From NCBI GenBank assembly GCA_026419785.1, contig JAODTK010005557.1:1-64000 (forward strand): 64,000 bases of DNA, read 5' to 3'. Shown here in pieces: positions 33,840-47,109 of the stretch. This DNA comes from Sclerodactyla briareus. Lineage: Eukaryota; Echinodermata; Holothuroidea; Dendrochirotida; Sclerodactylidae. A program made the position numbers and the translations under genes. Every line of letters starts with the position of its first letter. Position 1 is the stretch's first letter. The notes under the pieces were generated by a model. That model did not search any database. It was given only the letters and a program-made list of their open reading frames with translations, and was not told where the DNA came from.

Positions 33840-34640
33840 TATTGGGGGGGGACATATGAGGGTAGCACCATTAAGCGGAGCGACCACCATGGTTGGCGCG
33901 TAGTGTGTACCAAGGGAATTTTCGTTTTACAGACCCCCAGAATGCGGGAAACGTCACTTCTGGGGTCATATGGCAGTAAGCAACATCCTGAAATTGTCAA
34001 GGAAATTCCCGATTTTTTTATTTCACGAAACATTCTGAGGAGCTGTGTCGATGTATATTCCGTACAATCTCGGGCCACCGTCGGTTGTTGACGGTAGTGT
34101 ACAAGAAAAAAGTTCTACAGACCCCCAAGATTGCAGGAAAACGGCAATTTCCGCCGTATGGCGTAAGAAACGGCCACAAAATTGACAATTAAATTCAGAA
34201 TCATATTTCTGGGAACGTTCATGAAGGAACTGAGAGGGTGTATCCTACAATCGGGCCAGCCGGCAGCATCAGTGGACGCTTAGGGGTTACAAGGGAAATT
34301 TTCGTTTCACCAGTTACGAATCCCTCAGATTTGACGGACGGTACTTTCATGTCTAATGCAGTAAGCAAACATCCCAAATTGACAATAATTTCTGAACTGT
34401 ATATCTCAAGAAACACTCTGGAAGGAAAATGATCTGCGGGTATCATTTACAATTGACGCGCAACATCAGTTGACGAGTACCGTTACAAGGAAAAATTAGT
34501 CTCCAGACAACCACCCCTCCATGATTGCCAGGGAGCCGGTAATTCCCGCGACTTTAAGGCAGATGCAATCACTGAAAATTGACAGTAATTTCCGAAAACT
34601 GATCGATGTTAATCCTAACCATTCATCATCGTGGGTCTCC
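33840..34640. repeat. Degenerate tandem repeat, unit about 190 bases
   Basis: Four units can be followed by the recurring order 'ttac aagg aaaatt', 'cagacccccagat', 'ggcagtaagcaac', 'aaattgacaataatttc', 'aagaaacattctg'. The CAGACC-like phrase lies near 33930, 34118, 34308 and 34502, giving a period of about 188-195 bases. Divergence between units is considerable. No coding content. Confidence 0.75.
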
Positions 34641-37600
34641 ATTCTACCATAGATGTCAATTGTAATGGAAAAGTGTGATTTTTTAGGTGCATTTGATTTT
34701 AAAACAGGAATTGAGCCCCAGTAGAGACAATTCTGTCATTGTCCGATTGTTTTCCGCTCAAATTTGTGGTCCAAATTTCTCCATGTTCTAAGAATTGTTT
34801 CGCCCCGCTCCGCGCCTGTATAGTTCCATAAGTCATCAATTGTAAACCTCCATACTAATGGCACGATTCCTGGCCCTGTTGTTGTTCGCTACATATAGCG
34901 TTCATCTTCTAACAAAAACAGCACGTCAGGTTGCAAAGCCATTTGAACAATAAGGATCAGAAGTAAGACTAAAACTGTGGGCAGTGTAAGAAGATCGACA
35001 AGTGGTTTCCGGAATGTTGTTGTGGGGGGGGTTAGGAGGGGCGGGGGGGGTGATGAAACATGAATCAAGTCCCTAAAACCCAAATTCTTATCGTGGCCGA
35101 CCTATATGTTACAAACTTGACGATGACACGTAGGGACAAAAAACATATTTTGCCAGAATCTGACAAAGGTATTGTTACCGTGGGCCTACTGTATTACACA
35201 TGTAACGGAAAGATAGGCCCACAGCGCGGCAACGCGTTTTTTTTTTTTTTTTTTTTGTTTTTTTTTTTTGGCATGCGGCCTTATCAACCAACAAAAGTAG
35301 GCAAACTAATAAGAAAGATGTGTTAGCCTTTTGTGTTATGGCTCGTACTGTCCCATAGGATTATAGGATTTTGTCACCAGTCCGCCAAAATATTGGGGGG
35401 GAGATTGATATTATGTCCCCCCCCCCCAAACAGAAATATTGGGGGCATGTCCCCGTCCCCCCCCCCCCTACCATGATGATGCCGCCCATGGGTGATCAAC
35501 GGCGAGTTAGTTATATGGGTGATTAAAGATATGACAGATAGGGAAAAAACAAGTACTGCGTATGCCCGTGCTGAATCTGTGTAAGCTGGCGCGTTGGGAG
35601 TGCCGGTACGCACGACGACTACTTGGCGCGAACGTGGGGATGCCTGCACGACGACTCCTCTCGGTCGCACGTGAACATCAAATATGAGCAGTAGGCGTCC
35701 CGCGAACGTCTCTTATAAAGAGACGCCTCCACGCTCCGCTGCCTACTGGGTTGTCAAACCCCCTCGGGGAGCACGTTGCTGCATTCAAAAACTGTATGAT
35801 TTCGGGCGAAATATTTCAAGATCAATTGGGGTGGATGGCAAGGTTGCAAGGTGGGGTAAATCAGTGAATGTACTTGGTAAAATGGCTGCCTGAACAAAGA
35901 CATGTAAGATTATTGATTCGAGGTTTCTTCGTGGGGCATTTTGGGGCAAAACTGCATTTTGGGGGTAACAGTGTGATTTATACAGCCAGACCAGCTTGGT
36001 CCTGGGTGGCTACATACGGACCAGTGGATGCCCCATAATGTACAGTACAGGTTTTCCGTAGGTATCGGTCTTGCTTGTAAAGGGTTCAAAAAATGTAAAC
36101 AGCGCCTAAGCCCCGTACCACACAACAGTCTATCTATAGCAGAACAGATAGGGCAGTTAACTCGGACAGAGTGTAGTGTGTGATTTTTACGTTCTCCTTT
36201 GCTAATTTGATGCAGAATGATTGAGGCAGCTGTTAGTGTATTATTATATGACTTGTGAGGTGAGTATGTCTAATTAGGGCTATACCCACGGGTAATATAT
36301 TGACGTGCTGAACTTAGCCAGCCATGGCAGAGGAAATTGAGCGATTGGTTGGGCAATGTGAGAGCCAGGTTGTTGGCTCGTAGTAACGAAAATGGCGGCT
36401 GCCGGATATGGGGGCTGGGCCACCAACCGTGGGCGGCACTCTCCCACTATATGGAAGGTTCTGCGAGTGAGACTGCATGCCTCTACTGGCAGGTGGTGTC
36501 AAGAAGGTCCTCCGGGTACACACATTCTTGGGCGTACCTGTGGCAAACCCTGGGGGGGGGGGAGATTATTCCTCCCGCAGCCTTGCTTGAAGAATGGTGA
36601 CATCTCCCACCCTCTGGCATCGAAGTTGTGTGTTGAAGCATCACCATCTGTCAGCCGAGCCCCGCAGGTTAGAACTCCGCCGCACCGCAGGGAGGTGGGT
36701 GTTAGACTCCAAGAGCATCTAACACCACACACTACCTCTCCCCTCCCCCCCCCCTCACCCTCTGCCCCCACCCCACCGCCTCTAGCCCCACCCAACCTCA
36801 TCCCAACACAAATTACTGAAATAACGGGTACCTAGCTACTTTTCAGTAATGCCGACAGGTCATGCTGCACCGAGTGAAGCTATGTGTGGTGGCCATATAG
36901 CCTGCTGGAATTATCGTGCAGCCGTTCAGTTGACCAGGTGAGGTAGTACTGCCAAATAGCATCATGGCACTTTCTCGTGGAGTTTGTACTGTGGTCACTG
37001 AGTTAGCTCTTCTTGTTTGAAACTTTCTGCTCCTGATACGATGCTTGAACTATTCCACGCCGCCTTGAATCTCTTTCGGAGCTTCACTGCATCTGATGTT
37101 CTGAGAAAGTAGCAACCCGAAAGCCTCATCCATGGCAATCGACTTCCCGGGACCATTGTTCACATGGTGTATTGCACAGTGGTCACGGAATCTACCAGTG
37201 CGAGAACAGGTGCTGCTGTGCTCGGGTTCCGTAACTCTGAAGGGCGCTGTTTCTTTACGGCTTCCGCCACCTGGTAGGACGTCTCAAAACGTGTCGACTG
37301 GAGCGTTGGTGGAGACAGTTGAGTGAGTATTCTCTCAATAACTTGTTTGTCCTCACTGTGTGGACAAGGAACTAATTAGATCCGGGCCTACACAGAGATT
37401 GTGTGTTCAGGCACAAATGCTTGTGCATGGAAAAATACATGAGAATGGCAGAATCAAGGGGAAGGGGGAATTGGTATTTGGAAACAACTACATTGAACAT
37501 TGACTGCCTAAAAATTTATTGCCAATATATCCACCTTCACCTCCTCTTAAGGTTATACGCCACCATTGGTCGGTGTTCCTCCGCAGCTGCTGTAGGCTAC

Positions 37601-38100
37601 CTCTTCAAAATCTAGTCCCTAAAAATGCCATTAAAATGCAATTCAAGCAAATCTGGATCATGCCGGTCCAACGTTGTCTGCATGGACAGGACCATGTTGA
37701 AAAGTACCAAGGGATGGCCCGGTGGGGAGTCGAGCTAATTTTGACCACTTCGTAGATTGTTGGATGACGTGGGAAAACTGATTTTCCGGCAGACCCGCAA
37801 GCGTGGGGAAATTCCCAAAAGAGCAGCGGCGAGCTAGGGAAAAAGCGTAAAACGGTCAGGGACAGTGAAGTGGAAGTGCCCATTGAAAGATATGAATGTC
37901 AGCTCGAAATTGATGGGTGGCACTTTCCTGGCGAAAAATTCTGCTCGACTCAGCAGATCCGGAAGGGATTCTATTTAGTGTGTAAGTAAATGAGTCCGGC
38001 GGCTAAAGGTGGTGTGTGACCTGCAGGCGCGCCGCGGGCCGCGCTCGGGGCTGACGGTTCCCTTTAGCGAAAAACAAGTACTTTGCTGGAACCCCTTAGC
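34641..38100. other. No gene recognised; runs of C, G and T
   Basis: About 3.4 kb. A poly-T run lies at 35237-35270. At 35385-35475 an inverted block pairs 'aatattggggg' with C runs. Near 35706-35728 the palindrome TCTCTTATAAAGAGA forms a small hairpin. C-rich 36735-36790 and G-rich 36549-36563 occur. No exon or RNA gene could be argued for. Confidence 0.45.
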
Positions 38101-38119
38101 GCGTTCGAAACGTAGCGTA

Positions 38120-38235
38120 CGCTATGCCGGTTGTATGTATGTATGTTTGTAGGTGTGTAGTATGTATGTATGTATGATGTATGGATGTATGTATGTGTAG
38201 GTATGTATGTATGTCTGTATGTATGTATCAAACTT
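38120..38235. repeat. (ATGT)n microsatellite
   Basis: ATGT tetranucleotides with several slips. It is the reverse complement of the ACAT arrays at 23490 and 57165. Confidence 0.95.
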
Positions 38236-38764
38236 ACCTGGAAAATATATTCCATTATCTTTATAAAATTTCGTGTCGGTTACTGCTGAGCCGTTTGCAG
38301 TCCACGTGTAGCGAGTTACCTGTTGGCGAAAAACAATTTTGTTAAATTTATTTGACTTTATTTAAATAATTTAATTAATTTTGGTTTTAACGAGTTAATA
38401 ATTTTATAATTATGATTAATAGTTAACACCACTTACACTCAAATTTTTTTAGTTAATGTGCTATTGTTTGAATTCATTGCAGGATCCGAGCCGCTTGAAG
38501 AGAGTACATGATTAACAATCACCAGAATGACGACGGTGAACCATCTACCAAAAAAGACCGAAAACCCCTACTCCGTGCAATGGCTTTTTCGAAAACTGGA
38601 ACTCAATTTTATCCTTGGAATATACATCGTAACTGAATCCCTATAATATTCAGTAGTAAACAAAAAACCCCCCCCCCGCCCCTTAAAAAAAAGCTCTTTG
38701 GTACTCTTCTGAAATACGTTTAAATTTATTAGCAGTCTTGTAAAAGTTTAGACCAAAGACTAGA
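38236..38764. other. No gene recognised
   Basis: A+T-rich segment with ATTTAATTAATTTT near 38370 and a C run at 38669-38676. Nothing else was seen. Confidence 0.4.
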
Positions 38765-40085
38765 GCGCCAATGGTGCGGTAGCTCAAAACCGCACCAATG
38801 TAAACAATCTGTCTGTTTTTGCAGGAGCATACAGGTCGGATTGCTAATATTTGCGATTATTTATGCGAGTTTTCACCGGAAATTGATTAGCAGTGACCCC
38901 TAAATCAACGAACAAGCTAGAGGTACGACTGGTTGCGAAATTTTCAACACCAATGGCCCATTAGGCTCGTTCAATGACCTTTGACCGTAGCCTTCAAGAC
39001 TAGGTCATGGCCACCTAGGAGTCAATTAACAATTTGTCGAAATTCAATGGATGGTCAAAACATCTGCGCACATGACTATTTAAACGCCGAAAACCATGCA
39101 TTGCCATATTTTACAATGAGAAAAGGGGCCCTGGCGCTCATATTGGCCTTGGTAGTAAGAGGAGATGCATTTCAAGCGCCAGTATGTGTAGTTTCATAAA
39201 ATAGGCCCTGGGGTACAAGAGGGACACGGACCAAAATATCACTAAACATTCAAAGGGTACGGTTTTATCAGAGCATTCATTATGACCGCCGAACATCATC
39301 ACGGGACTCAACATTTGTAGGAGAAGCATCGGCGGAATGAAAAACGTATGATCCCTTGGGCCAGAAGTCCATAAAACACCCCAATGGACCCCACCTAAGG
39401 AACCATTATATGTACGTTACGAAATCAAGATTGTTTAGAGGAGGCCATGCATGCACCATTGTGTGTAATTTCTGAATGGGCCATAGTGCCCAAGTGGGAC
39501 CTTGAACCCAAAAAATCCCCGGACGCCCCGTAGCTGCGGGCATTGCACCATTATTAGGATCGGAAAGCAGCACTGTTGCACCAAAATTTGTAGGAGGAGA
39601 AGCATTTGTGGTCCAAAAATTCTGAGACCCCCTGAAGGTACGGCTATTAGACGGTAATTACGACTGACCATCAGCACCGGTGCACCAAAATTTGGAGGGG
39701 AAGCAGTTTGCCTGAATGCCCATTATGTGCCCCAGGGCCCACCCCCAAGTCTCTCTACCCAAGGAGCTCACCATGTAACTGTGGAAGGAATTGTATTTCA
39801 AGTACATTGTGTTGAAATTTCATAAAATGGCCTCGGGCCCAAGTGGACATTGGGGTTTAAATTTCCTGAAAACCCCGAAGGTACGGCTGTCAGGCCATAA
39901 TATGGCTGAATGTAGTATGTGCACCAATTTTAATGAAAGAAGTCATTTGGGCGTAATTCCACTGATGGGCCCGGGGGGTCCACACTGGGTCTTGGGTTCG
40001 AAATCTCTGGGCATACCCTGGAGCCTGTATCATGGAATAATTTGGAAAATTATGAAATTGAATAAATTTTACAAGCAGTCATGAC
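38765..40085 (+). mobile_element. GATA-family interspersed element, copy 2 (no GATA tail)
   Basis: Head phrase GCCAATGGTGCGGTAGCTCA (38768-38787). Further on there are at least four sub-units with 'caccaaaatttgtaggagga', 'aaatggcc..gggcccaagtggg' and 'ccccgaaggtacggctattag' at irregular spacing of about 110-240 bases. This copy lacks the GATA tail of the other three and its B-box-like phrase is not visible, so it is probably internally rearranged or 3'-truncated. Confidence 0.65.
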
Positions 40086-41449
40086 AAGTCATGAACTGCT
40101 CATCGTATTCCTTAGGCAAGCTACACGGGTTAAATATGGGGCATGAAATTAGTTGACCGAAACTCAAACAAAACAAAGCAACGGTGGTCATGTTTTCGAT
40201 CGTTAATGGAGAGAAAGGTCTTTGACCTTCTGTCCCGAATCGCATTCTCTCAGAACCTCATTGGGGAAAAGCCAGATGGTGGCCCGCCAGGTAAAAAAGA
40301 AGAAAAGCCGCGCATCTTTGGGGGAGGGGGGGGGGAGGGGGATATCAAGGCAAAAATAGGACATTACGCACTGCCTTTCTGTCCTACACTAGTGTGATGG
40401 CCGAAACAAACAATGCAATGCAGATCAATCAACATAATTGTATATATAAAATATGTGGTGTGGACCTATATTATGGACCTAATGCTTTCTGGATGCCTCT
40501 TCTCTGTACCTTTCTCTGTCGGCATTTCGCATAGTTTGAACCGCGATACAGAAAAGAAAAATTTAAGGTAACGAAAATTAGTAGACTCATGATCAATCAG
40601 AACGCATTCGATTTTAATTAATAGTTTGTAAATTGTACTAACGTGGTACTAACGCCGCAAATGTGTTCGGGTATCTTAAATACATAGTGATATTCAAAGT
40701 TAGCGTTTTGTTGTCAACAATCATGTAGCATTGGGCATACATACATGTCGACGATAGTGTGTCGTTGAAGTTCAAATTCCATTTGGAAAAAATGCAGTCA
40801 GAATTGGAATGAATTATCACTATTTGTTGAATCTCTCTGTTCCAATACTAAAAAAAAATATCCACAACTCCCAGCACAATAAACAATTGATGCCAACCGG
40901 GCGCCTTGACATGAACATAAGGGCATATGCTGAGACCGAGAGGTGCGTCGTACAAGTACTTAGTGATTGAGTGGTGAAGGGTCCCAGTGAAAAACGATGG
41001 GAGCGAGTATGTGTCGCAGGATGCAGTTTCGCAGCTCATACCTACTTACACGCACGCATAAGCGCTCGAAGTCTGGCTAGAAGATATGCCTTAATTGCAG
41101 AGGAATAAAGTTAAAGAGAAGAAGAAAAAAATAGCAGCTTGATGGGAGTTCCCTTTTGTTCAGTCAGAGTGATACTCACATTTGCCTCATGTTTTATTGT
41201 AGCCCGGTTGTTGAACAGTTTCGGATTCTACGCCAGTCTCAAGTCGGACAGCCGTGACGCTTAAGAAAAGTAAGCCATCAAAAAGTTGGACTGTTGACTT
41301 GAGCCGGAGTGTACACTCGAACGTAGGGACATTGACTGCTGTTCCTACAAATTCGGTGACGTCTAACAATCTCAGAGTCACCGGGGGGCATAAACATCCA
41401 ACAACTGTTGATAAACAAATGCAGAATCAGAAAGCCAAGAAGGCTTAGT
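40086..41449. other. No gene recognised
   Basis: About 1.3 kb. A G run is present at 40317-40340. No coding or RNA feature could be supported. Confidence 0.4.
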
Positions 41450-42620
41450 GATTCCTTGACTGCCTTTCATAACCTCACTAGTTTGTAAACATCATTACCT
41501 TTGACCTGACCTCAAAACAATAGGATGCATATATTCAGGATGGGAACCCAGATACCAAGTAGAGCTCATCATCTAAAATGAGGTCGAAGTTCTTAACTTC
41601 ACGCAGCTTGAAAATGCCCAAAATATCAATTTTTCACAAATTCAATTTGGCCCTGGTCTGCACAACCAAAAAAAACAAACAGGTGCTGTACCCCCCATGA
41701 GAATGGTACACACCAACCAAATTTCAACTCGATTGACTAAGTGTTCTGGTTTAGACTTATTGTGTTAACAGATTTCCATACTTTGACCTCCCTCGACTCA
41801 GATGACCTTTGACCTGACCCCAAAGCAATAGGGATCATTGTACTATTATGGGGAACCCATATACCAATTATGAACTTTATCATTCCAAGTGGGGAGAGTT
41901 ATGGTTAAACGAGATAAATTACCAAATTATCAATTTTTTTCACATTTTCCAATTCGTTCAAATCGACCCCGATTCACGCCAAAATCAATAGGGTTCCTGT
42001 ACTTCTCAATGAAAGCTGCATTACGGAATTTCAACGGATCGGGCCACGCATTCTGGAATATCGTCTAAACAGATTTTTTCGGACTTGACCTCTGGTGTCC
42101 TCAATTGATCTTTGACCTGACCCCAAAACAATAGGGCATGTACTCATAGGGATCATGTACCAAATTATCAAATTTTTCCATTTCCCAATTTTTTCTCGTG
42201 ATCTGACCCCCGATTCACACCGGAAAAAAATAGGGGTCCTTTACTCTCGAAAGAAAGCTGCATTACGAATTTCAACCTGACGGACCAGGCATCTGGAATT
42301 ATTCGTTGTAAACAAATTTTTCTGACTTAGACCTCGGTTGACCTCAGATGACCTTTGACCTGACCCCAAAACAATAGGGTTAAGGTACTCATGAGTGGGG
42401 AACCATATACTAAGTATGAACGACCATCCAAGTGGGGGGTTATCGAGTGGGGTAACAAGCGAAATTGAAAATACAATTTTTCACAATTCAAATTTTTCCT
42501 CTCAAATCTGCCCCGGTCTGCACAAAAACAATTACGTTCTTGTATCACCATACAGCAACAGGTACCATTTTTTAAGTCTTTGGCATGCCACGACAGGGAA
42601 TATTTCGAAACCCGGTCCAC
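41450..42620 (+). mobile_element. Helentron/HINE-like tandem array, copy 2
   Basis: It opens with GATTCCTTGAC (41450-41460), preceded by GCTTAGT, the same start as the element at 14786 (preceded by GCTAGT). Four units follow with 'tttgacctgaccccaaaacaataggg' near 41503, 41810, 42112 and 42354 (spacing about 307, 302 and 242). Each has a second half with 'gtaccaaattxcaacxxgatcgg' and a 'tctggaat.atcgt' phrase. Its other end may be at 44700. Confidence 0.6.
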
Positions 42621-44505
42621 CGGGGTGAAGAGCGACGCCCTACCAAGTGTGCCAACCACTCGGTTCAAATCATAGGATATACTTGTATGACCATGCTATT
42701 CAGCTGTGTGGAACATGGCTTAAGTTTTCAAATCCCTAAATGAAGAAGATTTATTCGAATAAATTTCTGGTATTATTCAAACCTTTTAGATGCTTGGTAA
42801 ATGAACAAAAAAAAAGCTACCTTGCGGAAACAGAAGTCCAGATCTCGGTTACCTCATAACAATCTGCTGGAAGGAGGAATGTGGAATCCATTTACATTTT
42901 ATACTAATGGACAGAGATACACCGACCACACTGATGTGGCTACCATACAGATAACATGTTTGATTTCAGTCGTGGGTGCCACCATGTCATCTACTCCCTC
43001 TACGCCATTACGTTAACATATGTATACAGTGCTGGAGATTACAAAGGGCCCCCCAAAATGTAATCTGCGCCCTGAAACAAGTCAATTCGCTAGGTTGATT
43101 CACATAGGATTGCGATTATTAATTCTTCAAATGATGAATTTGCAGAAAGTTTCAGGTATCTATTAGGTGTTGCGGTTTATTTTGAGGTTATCAGTGGAGT
43201 ATTAAGGGACAACAATACCAAATTAAATTGTATTGATATGGGGAGAAAGATAAATAGCAAAAATTTCTTGTGAAGATAATTTTTTGGTCATGATATCCAA
43301 ATCAATAAACATGTTGTGTAAAATAGACATCCCGTAACTACCTAATATTCGGAATTATAGACCGTCAGTGGTATCTGATTTTGGCAGTAAAAGTAAATCC
43401 GAAGAACCCACGAAGAAAGAGCAGGAGGAGGTATTATATAGGGTTAAGGGGTTTTTAAAGCGATTCAACTGGTGTATGAAACGTCGTGGTATACGACTCT
43501 GTTAGAGGCCAACGTGCCGGTGTGATAGAATGGTACCACCTGCAAATGAACAAAGAAAGCAATAGACTTCGTGATTTCTTCCCTGAAAGTTCCGCATTGG
43601 CTCAGCAGTTCACTCACTGGATTGTCGGCAGTGCGTACGGGTTTCTATGATCAGTGTGAAAATTGCATCGAGCGTCCACGTGACCGAACATGCAACTGAA
43701 TATGAATCCATGTTTAATTAATGTTGTAAAACATTATTGCACATTTATTTGCAGTAGGCGTTATCTACTAAAGAGAACGCAACAGCACTGTCTGCAGGGA
43801 GAAGCCGTGTTTATGGCCTCAGTAAATAGTGAAATCGCTAATAGCAATTGTCGGGCCAGGCGGTTAAGTCCCGTTTTGATTACTGTTCGACAGATTTGTT
43901 GGAATACTTTAGGCTAAATGTAAATGTTAAATCCACTGGGAATTGAGGAATCATTGGTTAGGCTTGATGCGAACATATCAGTAATGATCTCCGAACGAAG
44001 AGTGTAAAATATCACTGAAAACAGCAGATCTCATGAATCTATGTCCAATTCAAGCGATGTTAGGTTGAGAATATTGCACTCGAAATTCTTGTTAAGTTGA
44101 TCTGGGACTGAACTGCACTTCCCTATTCTTAATGCCCCATTTGTGAAAGTTTACTTTCAGTCCGCTCAATTTGCATGTATTCTTAAAAAAAATTCCTGGA
44201 TGCAAAATATACCAGAAGGCTCACTCAAACCGTGGTATGCATATTAGCGCAGCTGTGTGCAATCTGAAGAGATCAGTTCACCGTCCACTCTTCGAAACAT
44301 ATCAAACCAAACTGCACGTGAAGATAAGACAGATACCGGAAGGGAAACAAACAGTAGCTAATTGGGCGAGCTACTTCAATTTTTGTACCTGCTGCCCTCA
44401 GAAAAATTGACCGACGAGAATTCTTCAGACAGAATTTTAAAACAGGAAACTGGTTAGACGAACGGAACACGGAACCAATTGCATGAAAACTGTGGTGCTC
44501 ACAAA
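42621..44505. other. No gene recognised
   Basis: Unique-looking, A+T-rich. The plus frame 42801-43016 is open for 71 codons with no recognisable motif, and the one at 43690-43917 likewise. Nothing supportable. Confidence 0.4.
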
Positions 44506-44705
44506 ACAGCCTCGACGTCCGATTATGTTGACCTCAGATTACCTTGACCTGACCCCAAAACAATGGGTTCATGCCCTCACAATTGGGTTGAAACACAGGA
44601 AATTGGGAAAAACAGTGACGAGCTTGGCCATTTGTTTCTATAGATTATAGATTGAGCTCCACCCACTGTCTTCAGTCAATTTAAATGAGGCCAAGGAATC
44701 AATGC
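44506..44705 (+). repeat. Detached fragment of the 'CAAAACAATAGG' family
   Basis: One partial unit with 'cttgacctgaccccaaaacaatggg' (about 44542-44566). The segment ends in CAAGGAATC (44692-44700), the inverse of the GATTCCTTG start at 41450. It may be the 3' end of the same element separated by 1.9 kb of insertion or unrelated sequence. Confidence 0.5.
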
Positions 44706-44814
44706 AAAAGGACAGCACTACTGGGTCGGGCACGTACCAGAAATTCATGCCAATTGGATGAACCAATAACAATGACTGTTCAATAGGATGTGTCCCACAT
44801 GACTACATGTTGAT

Positions 44815-45005
44815 GATATTTATATATATTATATAATATATATATATATATATATAATATATATATATATATAAATTATATACTATATATATATATAATA
44901 TAATATATATATATATATCTTTATATATATATATATATAATATATATATATATAGATATATATGATAATATATATATATCTATATATATATATTACTATA
45001 TATCA
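44815..45005. repeat. (TA)n block
   Basis: About 190 bases of imperfect TA dinucleotides, followed by three spaced copies of ACGGCTATCACA/ACGCTATCACA (45008-45045). Confidence 0.95.
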
Positions 45006-45799
45006 CCCACGGCTATCACAAACGGCTATCACACGCTATCACACACACGCTTTCAATCATCAATAGAACACAAAAGGGCTCAATACCCCGTGGGTAGAGC
45101 ATATACACAGTATACAATTATACCATTTACACCATATTTGCAACCTTTGGTTCACGCACGCACGTAGTGCGAACGATCTCACAGCAGATCAAAGATTTTG
45201 TGAACATCTCGTCTGATGCATTGAATAAGTTATGAAACGTTCTGACGTTGAGTGATCTAAGACCAGAAAATGCCTGTTTCCAGCTTTCAGTGAATTACTT
45301 TGACATGACGTCTTCTCGTTTGGGGTGTCCTCTACGATCCGTCGACGTCAATTCAAGATCTTGGCTAATAGTGGTTTCGCTTAGCATGCAGCTAGCCAGT
45401 ACGTCATCTATTTCGCAACCACCCACATCTGACTTCCTACAAATAGGCAGGAACCACTTGAATACTATACTTCCATCCCCCCCCCGTCTGCTTTCGAACG
45501 TATCGCACACAATTGCTTACCTGGAATAATGTATTGTATGTGAAAAGCAGATCTACCACATAGGAAGCCTCCGCCTGGAAAAGTAAGTAAAACAAGTAAT
45601 CGGTAATTAACTGGCCGCTACCTATACAATACTTTACAGACATATACACCTCTGTCCTTCATTGGGTCAATAATTCACGCTATGGTCCCATGCACAAATT
45701 CAACAGACTTCATATTTTTTGGTTTGGTGCAATGAACACAATGGATGAATGCCTCTCAAGATATCGTGCTCACAAGGCCGAACGTCATAAACCACACAC

Positions 45800-45864
45800 C
45801 ACAGCACACACAACACACACACACACCACACACACACACACACACCACACACACACACACACAC

Positions 45865-45942
<78 letters not shown>

Positions 45943-46005
45943 ACACACACACACACGCACACACACACACACGCACACACGCACACACACACACACACGC
46001 CAACA
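45800..46005. repeat. (CA)n microsatellite
   Basis: About 200 bases of CA with occasional CACC and CG steps. The long His/Thr and Cys/Val open frames over it on both strands come from the dinucleotide and are not genes. Confidence 0.98.
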
Positions 46006-46779
46006 AACATCAGCATCGATTTATAGATTCCCCTTCACCTCCGGCGAGGACTGCTACTACGAAAGCGTTTCCCAGCATCAGGAGCATAGCGTCCAAACCA
46101 TATCAGTGACACCACAATGAATATATACTCGATAGCGAACAAACGTCACACGTGTGAGGGTGTGGATAACAAACCCTTTTCATTTAGTGATGCACAAATA
46201 AGGTTGAATGTCCCTCGTGTGCTGAGCGTCATCGTCGAGTGTATGAGTTGGAGTGCATAATGCGGAGAGACCGAGAGCTAAGGTAACTCATGGATATGGC
46301 AGAATCCCTCAGCGCTTCGGTGGACGATCGGCGCCTGTCGTCTGCGGGCCTCGTGGTTTGGGGCCTGCCTGCCGGTTGGCGGCCAGTAGCGCCACCACTT
46401 AATGGGTCTCAAGACAGTTGTGAGTCCCAGGGTCGGGTCAACCAGGAGGAAAACATGTGATTGGGTGGCTACGACTGGGTGCCTTTCTGGCCTGCTTGCT
46501 GACTGCAGGGGTATGATTCTGCCGACTATGTGCGCGAATGTGACCCCTTTTCCCACTCTGCGTTGTTGCCATACTGACTACTGCCACCACTGTGGTGTCG
46601 CCTCGGAAATCGTCCTCAAAAACATGACGCTTGAAGACCAGCGTGCGCTCCTACGGGCACCTTGGGTGACATTCACCATATAATCCCAATTCACTGTTGG
46701 AATAAAAACAAATCAAAATTATTTGTTAATTGGTGAGTAGACTAATAGAACATTTCAAGGCCTCTCTGGTGGTACGCCC

Positions 46780-46941
46780 GCCACCATTGCTTGAAGGTTT
46801 CCCTACAAACCTGTAGAGCCCATTTGTTGTGTGAGGAAGGAGAGCGCTTTTTGGACTCGCATTATTATGGTATAATAATAATAATAATATTAATAATCAT
46901 CCTAATAATAATAACCACAATAATAATAATAATAAAATATC

Positions 46942-46979
<38 letters not shown>

Positions 46980-47020
46980 AATAAAATAATACTAAGAATA
47001 ATAATAATAAAATAATAAGC
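46780..47020 (+). repeat. Probable LINE 3' tail with (AAT)n
   Basis: GAGAGCGCTTTTTGGACTCG (about 46840-46860) followed by ATTATTATGG and an (AAT)n run to 47020 resembles the '...AAAGCGCTTTG...ATTATTATT' 3' end of CR1/L2-type LINEs. The related end at 54590-54660 supports this. No reverse transcriptase sequence was recognised upstream, so it would be a heavily truncated copy. Confidence 0.5.
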
Positions 47021-47109
47021 AACACAGAGGAACAGAACTTCCCTCATACGCGATTCCTTAGAAGAGTTTCAGTGCCGAGAAGTCCATTTCGAACATTGGA
47101 ATTAATCGG

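Noticed and set aside
45690-46109. Long His/Thr-rich and Cys/Val-rich open frames
   Set aside because: They are translations of a (CA)n microsatellite in several frames; the same occurs at 47647-48025 and 58127-58471.
46402-46683. 93-codon plus frame with Cys-Cys-His and Cys-His-His-Cys spacing
   Set aside because: The Cys/His spacing does not fit a zinc-finger class that I know. There is no splice or start context, and the opposite strand is open too.
46780-47020. Complete LINE
   Set aside because: Only the 3'-tail-like phrase and the (AAT)n run are present; no reverse transcriptase motif was found upstream.
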